From Ascidiaceihabitans sp034111945 (GTDB taxonomy: Bacteria > Pseudomonadota > Alphaproteobacteria > Rhodobacterales > Rhodobacteraceae): a stretch of 64,000 bases of DNA. Below, one piece after another: positions 62,222 through 64,000 of this stretch. A program made the translations under genes and the position numbers. Position 1 is the first letter of the stretch; each line of letters starts with the position of its first letter. Under the pieces are notes generated by a model that was given only the letters and a program-made list of their open reading frames with translations, was not told where the DNA came from and made no database searches. Location of the stretch: contig JBLHSG010000016.1 of the NCBI GenBank assembly GCA_047626725.1, forward strand, positions 1 through 64,000. The letters are read 5' to 3'.

Positions 62222-62875
62222 ATGCCTGAGGTCATTTTTCCTGGTCCAGAAGGCCGCCTTGAAGGTCGTTATCACCCGCAAAAAGAACGCGACGCACCAA
62301 TTGCGATCATTTTGCACCCGCACCCGCAATTTGGTGGCACGATGAACCACAAGGTTGTGCATTCGATGCACTACGCTTTTTACAACATGGGCTTTACGGT
62401 TCTGCGGTTTAACTTTCGCGGTGTTGGCCGGTCGCAAGGCGAATACGATCAAGGGATCGGCGAGCTGTCAGATGCAGCTTCGGCCCTCGATTACTTGCAG
62501 TCGATGAACAACAATTCCAAGCATTGCTGGGTTGCCGGATTTTCGTTTGGCGCATGGATCGGCATGCAATTGCTGATGCGTCGCCCGGAAATCACCGGCT
62601 TTATCTCGGCGTCTCCGCCTGCAAACATGTACGACTTTTCGTTCTTGGCACCTTGCCCGGCATCGGGTTTGATCATCAACGGTACGGCCGATCGCGTCGC
62701 GCCACCTGCTGATACAACAACGTTGGTCAACAAGCTGCACGAGCAAAAAGGCATCACGATCACCCACACCGAAGTCGAAGGTGCCGGCCACTTCTTTGAA
62801 GAGCCGCATTTGGATACTTTGATGGATCACACGACGACCTATGTGAAACGTCGCCTGACGGAAACGTCGCGCTAA
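62222..62875 (+). CDS. Alpha/beta hydrolase (YqiA/COG2945-like)
   Basis: The 217-residue enzyme has a hydrolase fold: ILHPHPQFGGTMNHKVVHS (oxyanion region), nucleophile elbow AGFSFGAWIG, acidic NGTADRVAPP and catalytic GAGHFFEE. It resembles COG2945 predicted hydrolases, which include small serine esterases of unknown substrate. The start at 62222 is preceded by AAGGA at a good distance; the frame open upstream to 62000 is not coding. It is divergent from iscR and overlaps the next gene (TAATG). Confidence 0.85.
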   Translation: MPEVIFPGPEGRLEGRYHPQKERDAPIAIILHPHPQFGGTMNHKVVHSMHYAFYNMGFTVLRFNFRGVGRSQGEYDQGIGELSDAASALDYLQSMNNNSKHCWVAGFSFGAWIGMQLLMRRPEITGFISASPPANMYDFSFLAPCPASGLIINGTADRVAPPADTTTLVNKLHEQKGITITHTEVEGAGHFFEEPHLDTLMDHTTTYVKRRLTETSR

Positions 62876-63114
62876 TGGCCGACCTTGCCGTCATCGAAAT
62901 GGCCAATAAACTGGCCGAAGAATGCCTTGCCGTTCAAAAAGAGACCGGCGAAGACCGCTTGTTTATGCAAGTCGGTGATGTGCTTGGAGCGTCCTCGCAA
63001 ACACTAGAAGAAGCGTTCCTGACAGCGATCCGCACCCGGATGGCTGAACTTCAGGGGCGCAGTTTCTTGGCCAAACGACTAAAAGCGCACCGCGCGGCGC
63101 AGTCCTCTGAGTAA
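62875..63114 (+). CDS. 79-residue protein of unknown function
   Basis: The protein is small, mostly helical and acidic at the N-terminus (VIEMANKLAEECLAVQKETGEDRLFMQVGDVLGAS) with a basic C-terminal end (SFLAKRLKAHRAA). No family is recognised. Its ATG shares the A of the upstream TAA stop (TAATG), so it is coupled to the hydrolase. Its coding character is supported by this coupling; the function is open. Confidence 0.65.
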   Translation: MADLAVIEMANKLAEECLAVQKETGEDRLFMQVGDVLGASSQTLEEAFLTAIRTRMAELQGRSFLAKRLKAHRAAQSSE

Positions 63115-63193
63115 ATTCAACCACGATCAGAGCGCGCCGTTTTGGGACACTATTAAACGAACCGGCCCTCTGACCTGATTGAAAATACCCAAA

Positions 63194-63802
63194 ATGACCA
63201 AACGCCTAGATGCCCAGATCGCGTTTCTAAACGAAGCCGACAAACTTAAATCCATTTTACGCGCCACTACGCTGTGCGACGGATCACGCGCTGAAAACAG
63301 TGGTGAACATTCGTGGCATCTGACGTTGTACGCCTTGGTATTGGCCGATCAGGCTGGTCCGGATGTCGATATCACCCGTGTGATCAAAATGCTGATCCTG
63401 CATGATCTGGTTGAAATTGATGCTGGCGATAATCCGATTTTTGATAACATCGATACGGCGGCAATGCACGCTGCTGAACAACAGGCGGCTGACCGGATTT
63501 TTGGCCTGCTGCCAGATGATTTGCGTGATGATTTGCGCAGCGTTTGGGAAGAATTCGAAGCAGCCCAATCCCCCGACGCACAGTTCGCCAAATCGCTAGA
63601 CCGGTTTCAGCCGCCTATGCAAAACCTTGCATCCGGTGGTGGCAGTTGGGTCGATTATGACGTCGACGAGGCGATGATCGAAGCGCGCGTTGGGTCAAAA
63701 ATCAAGATCGGCGCGCCTAAATTATGGGTCTATGCCCAAGCCCAAATTGCGGCGTTTTACAAACGCTATGCAGCTGATGTGTCGAACGCAGACAAAAAGT
63801 AA
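63194..63802 (+). CDS. HD-domain phosphohydrolase (YfbR/HDDC2-like)
   Basis: From the ATG at 63194 the protein has 202 residues with an HD motif: GEHSWHLTLYALVL (first His), LILHDLVEIDAGDNPIF (HD pair) and a downstream acidic site (SLDRFQPPMQNL). The layout matches HDDC2/YfbR 5'-deoxynucleotidases. An upstream TTG at 63179 is possible but less natural. It ends before a bidirectional terminator shared with the isocitrate dehydrogenase gene. Confidence 0.8.
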   Translation: MTKRLDAQIAFLNEADKLKSILRATTLCDGSRAENSGEHSWHLTLYALVLADQAGPDVDITRVIKMLILHDLVEIDAGDNPIFDNIDTAAMHAAEQQAADRIFGLLPDDLRDDLRSVWEEFEAAQSPDAQFAKSLDRFQPPMQNLASGGGSWVDYDVDEAMIEARVGSKIKIGAPKLWVYAQAQIAAFYKRYAADVSNADKK

Positions 63803-63832
63803 ACGCGCAGCCATTCAGATCAATCAGAAACA

Positions 63833-63862
63833 AAAAACGCCGCACTTTCATGCGACGTTTTT
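63833..63862. terminator. Bidirectional intrinsic terminator
   Basis: AAAAACG-C-CGCA and TGCG-A-CGTTTTT pair with one mismatch around CTTTCA. It lies between convergent genes and is flanked by A- and T-runs. Confidence 0.75.
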
Positions 63863-63882
63863 CAGTGTTTGTCGCGTCTAGA

Positions 63883-64000
63883 TTAGCCAAAGATCGCGTT
63901 TAGCGTTGCACTTGGGCGCATGACTGCTGCGGCTTGTGCGTCGCCATTGCGGAAATAACCACCCGTGTCTGCGGGGGCTGATCCGGCGCCAAGCTCTGCT
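63883..64000 (-). CDS. icd: Isocitrate dehydrogenase, monomeric NADP type, C-terminal end (cut by window edge)
   Basis: Only the last 38 codons are present, translated from the minus strand: ADTGGYFRNGDAQAAAVMRPSATLNAIFG then TAA at 63885-63883. The GGYF and MRPSATLNAI pattern is the C-terminal signature of the monomeric (about 740-residue) NADP-dependent isocitrate dehydrogenase. It is convergent with the HD-domain gene; the rest lies outside the window. Confidence 0.78.
   Translation of the reverse strand, partial: AELGAGSAPADTGGYFRNGDAQAAAVMRPSATLNAIFG

Overview
This 64 kb window reads as chromosomal DNA of a marine-type alphaproteobacterium of the order Rhodobacterales (Roseobacter-like). 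The case rests on gene content and arrangement: an iscR-led suf operon whose IscR lacks the usual cysteine triad, an Irr-type palindrome in its promoter, a pst-pho operon with long PstC and PstA, class II DAHP synthase, IalB, a DUF882 protein and the end of a monomeric-type isocitrate dehydrogenase. Genes are densely packed with many ATGA and TAATG overlaps. I see no insertion sequence, prophage, CRISPR array or rRNA. Family assignments come from motifs read by eye; no database search was run.

Layout. Bases 1-8600 hold acyl-CoA metabolism: the end of an acetoacetate-CoA ligase and a TesB thioesterase on the plus strand, converging on a six-gene minus-strand beta-oxidation cassette (acyl-CoA ligase, 3-hydroxyacyl-CoA dehydrogenase, enoyl-CoA hydratase, acyl-CoA dehydrogenase, two short-chain dehydrogenases) that lacks a thiolase. 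Bases 8.8-11 kb hold a membrane-anchored AraC regulator divergent from a secreted alpha/beta hydrolase, with a 21-bp-phased direct repeat between them. An RTX protein made of two duplicated modules follows (11.5-13.2 kb). Next are envelope lipid-transport and outer-membrane systems: pqiA-pqiA'-pqiB-pqiC (minus) and tamA-tamB (plus).

Bases 23.7-34.3 kb form one minus-strand run: yicC, gmk, a gamma-carbonic-anhydrase-like gene, a Cys/Met PLP enzyme, phoR, then pstS-pstC-pstA-pstB-phoU-phoB behind a triple Pho box. Then come a PAS protein, DAHP synthase, a GlxA/GbdR-like regulator and a PQQ-type sugar dehydrogenase. A liv-type amide or amino-acid ABC transporter with an embedded GNAT acetyltransferase follows (39.2-44.8 kb), then a DUF853 ATPase. 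The 484-bp gap at 46368-46851 carries two intrinsic terminators on the plus strand with no plus-strand gene before them, and is best read as two tandem small RNA genes. IalB follows, then a minus-strand mini-cluster for a dedicated acyl chain (ketoacyl synthase, acyl carrier protein, LpxD paralogue) with an L,D-transpeptidase, then a Tat-exported DUF882 protein and tRNA-Arg(CCG).

Bases 52.9-62.0 kb are an expanded suf operon: iscR, cysteine desulfurase, sufB, two unknown genes, sufC, sufD, two Yip1-like membrane proteins and sufS. The window closes with a small alpha/beta hydrolase, a 79-residue unknown, an HD-domain phosphohydrolase and the C-terminus of isocitrate dehydrogenase.

The points most worth following are the paired small-RNA candidates, the AraC operator repeat, the Irr box overlying the iscR -10 element, the acyl-chain cluster, and the unknown genes locked into the suf operon.
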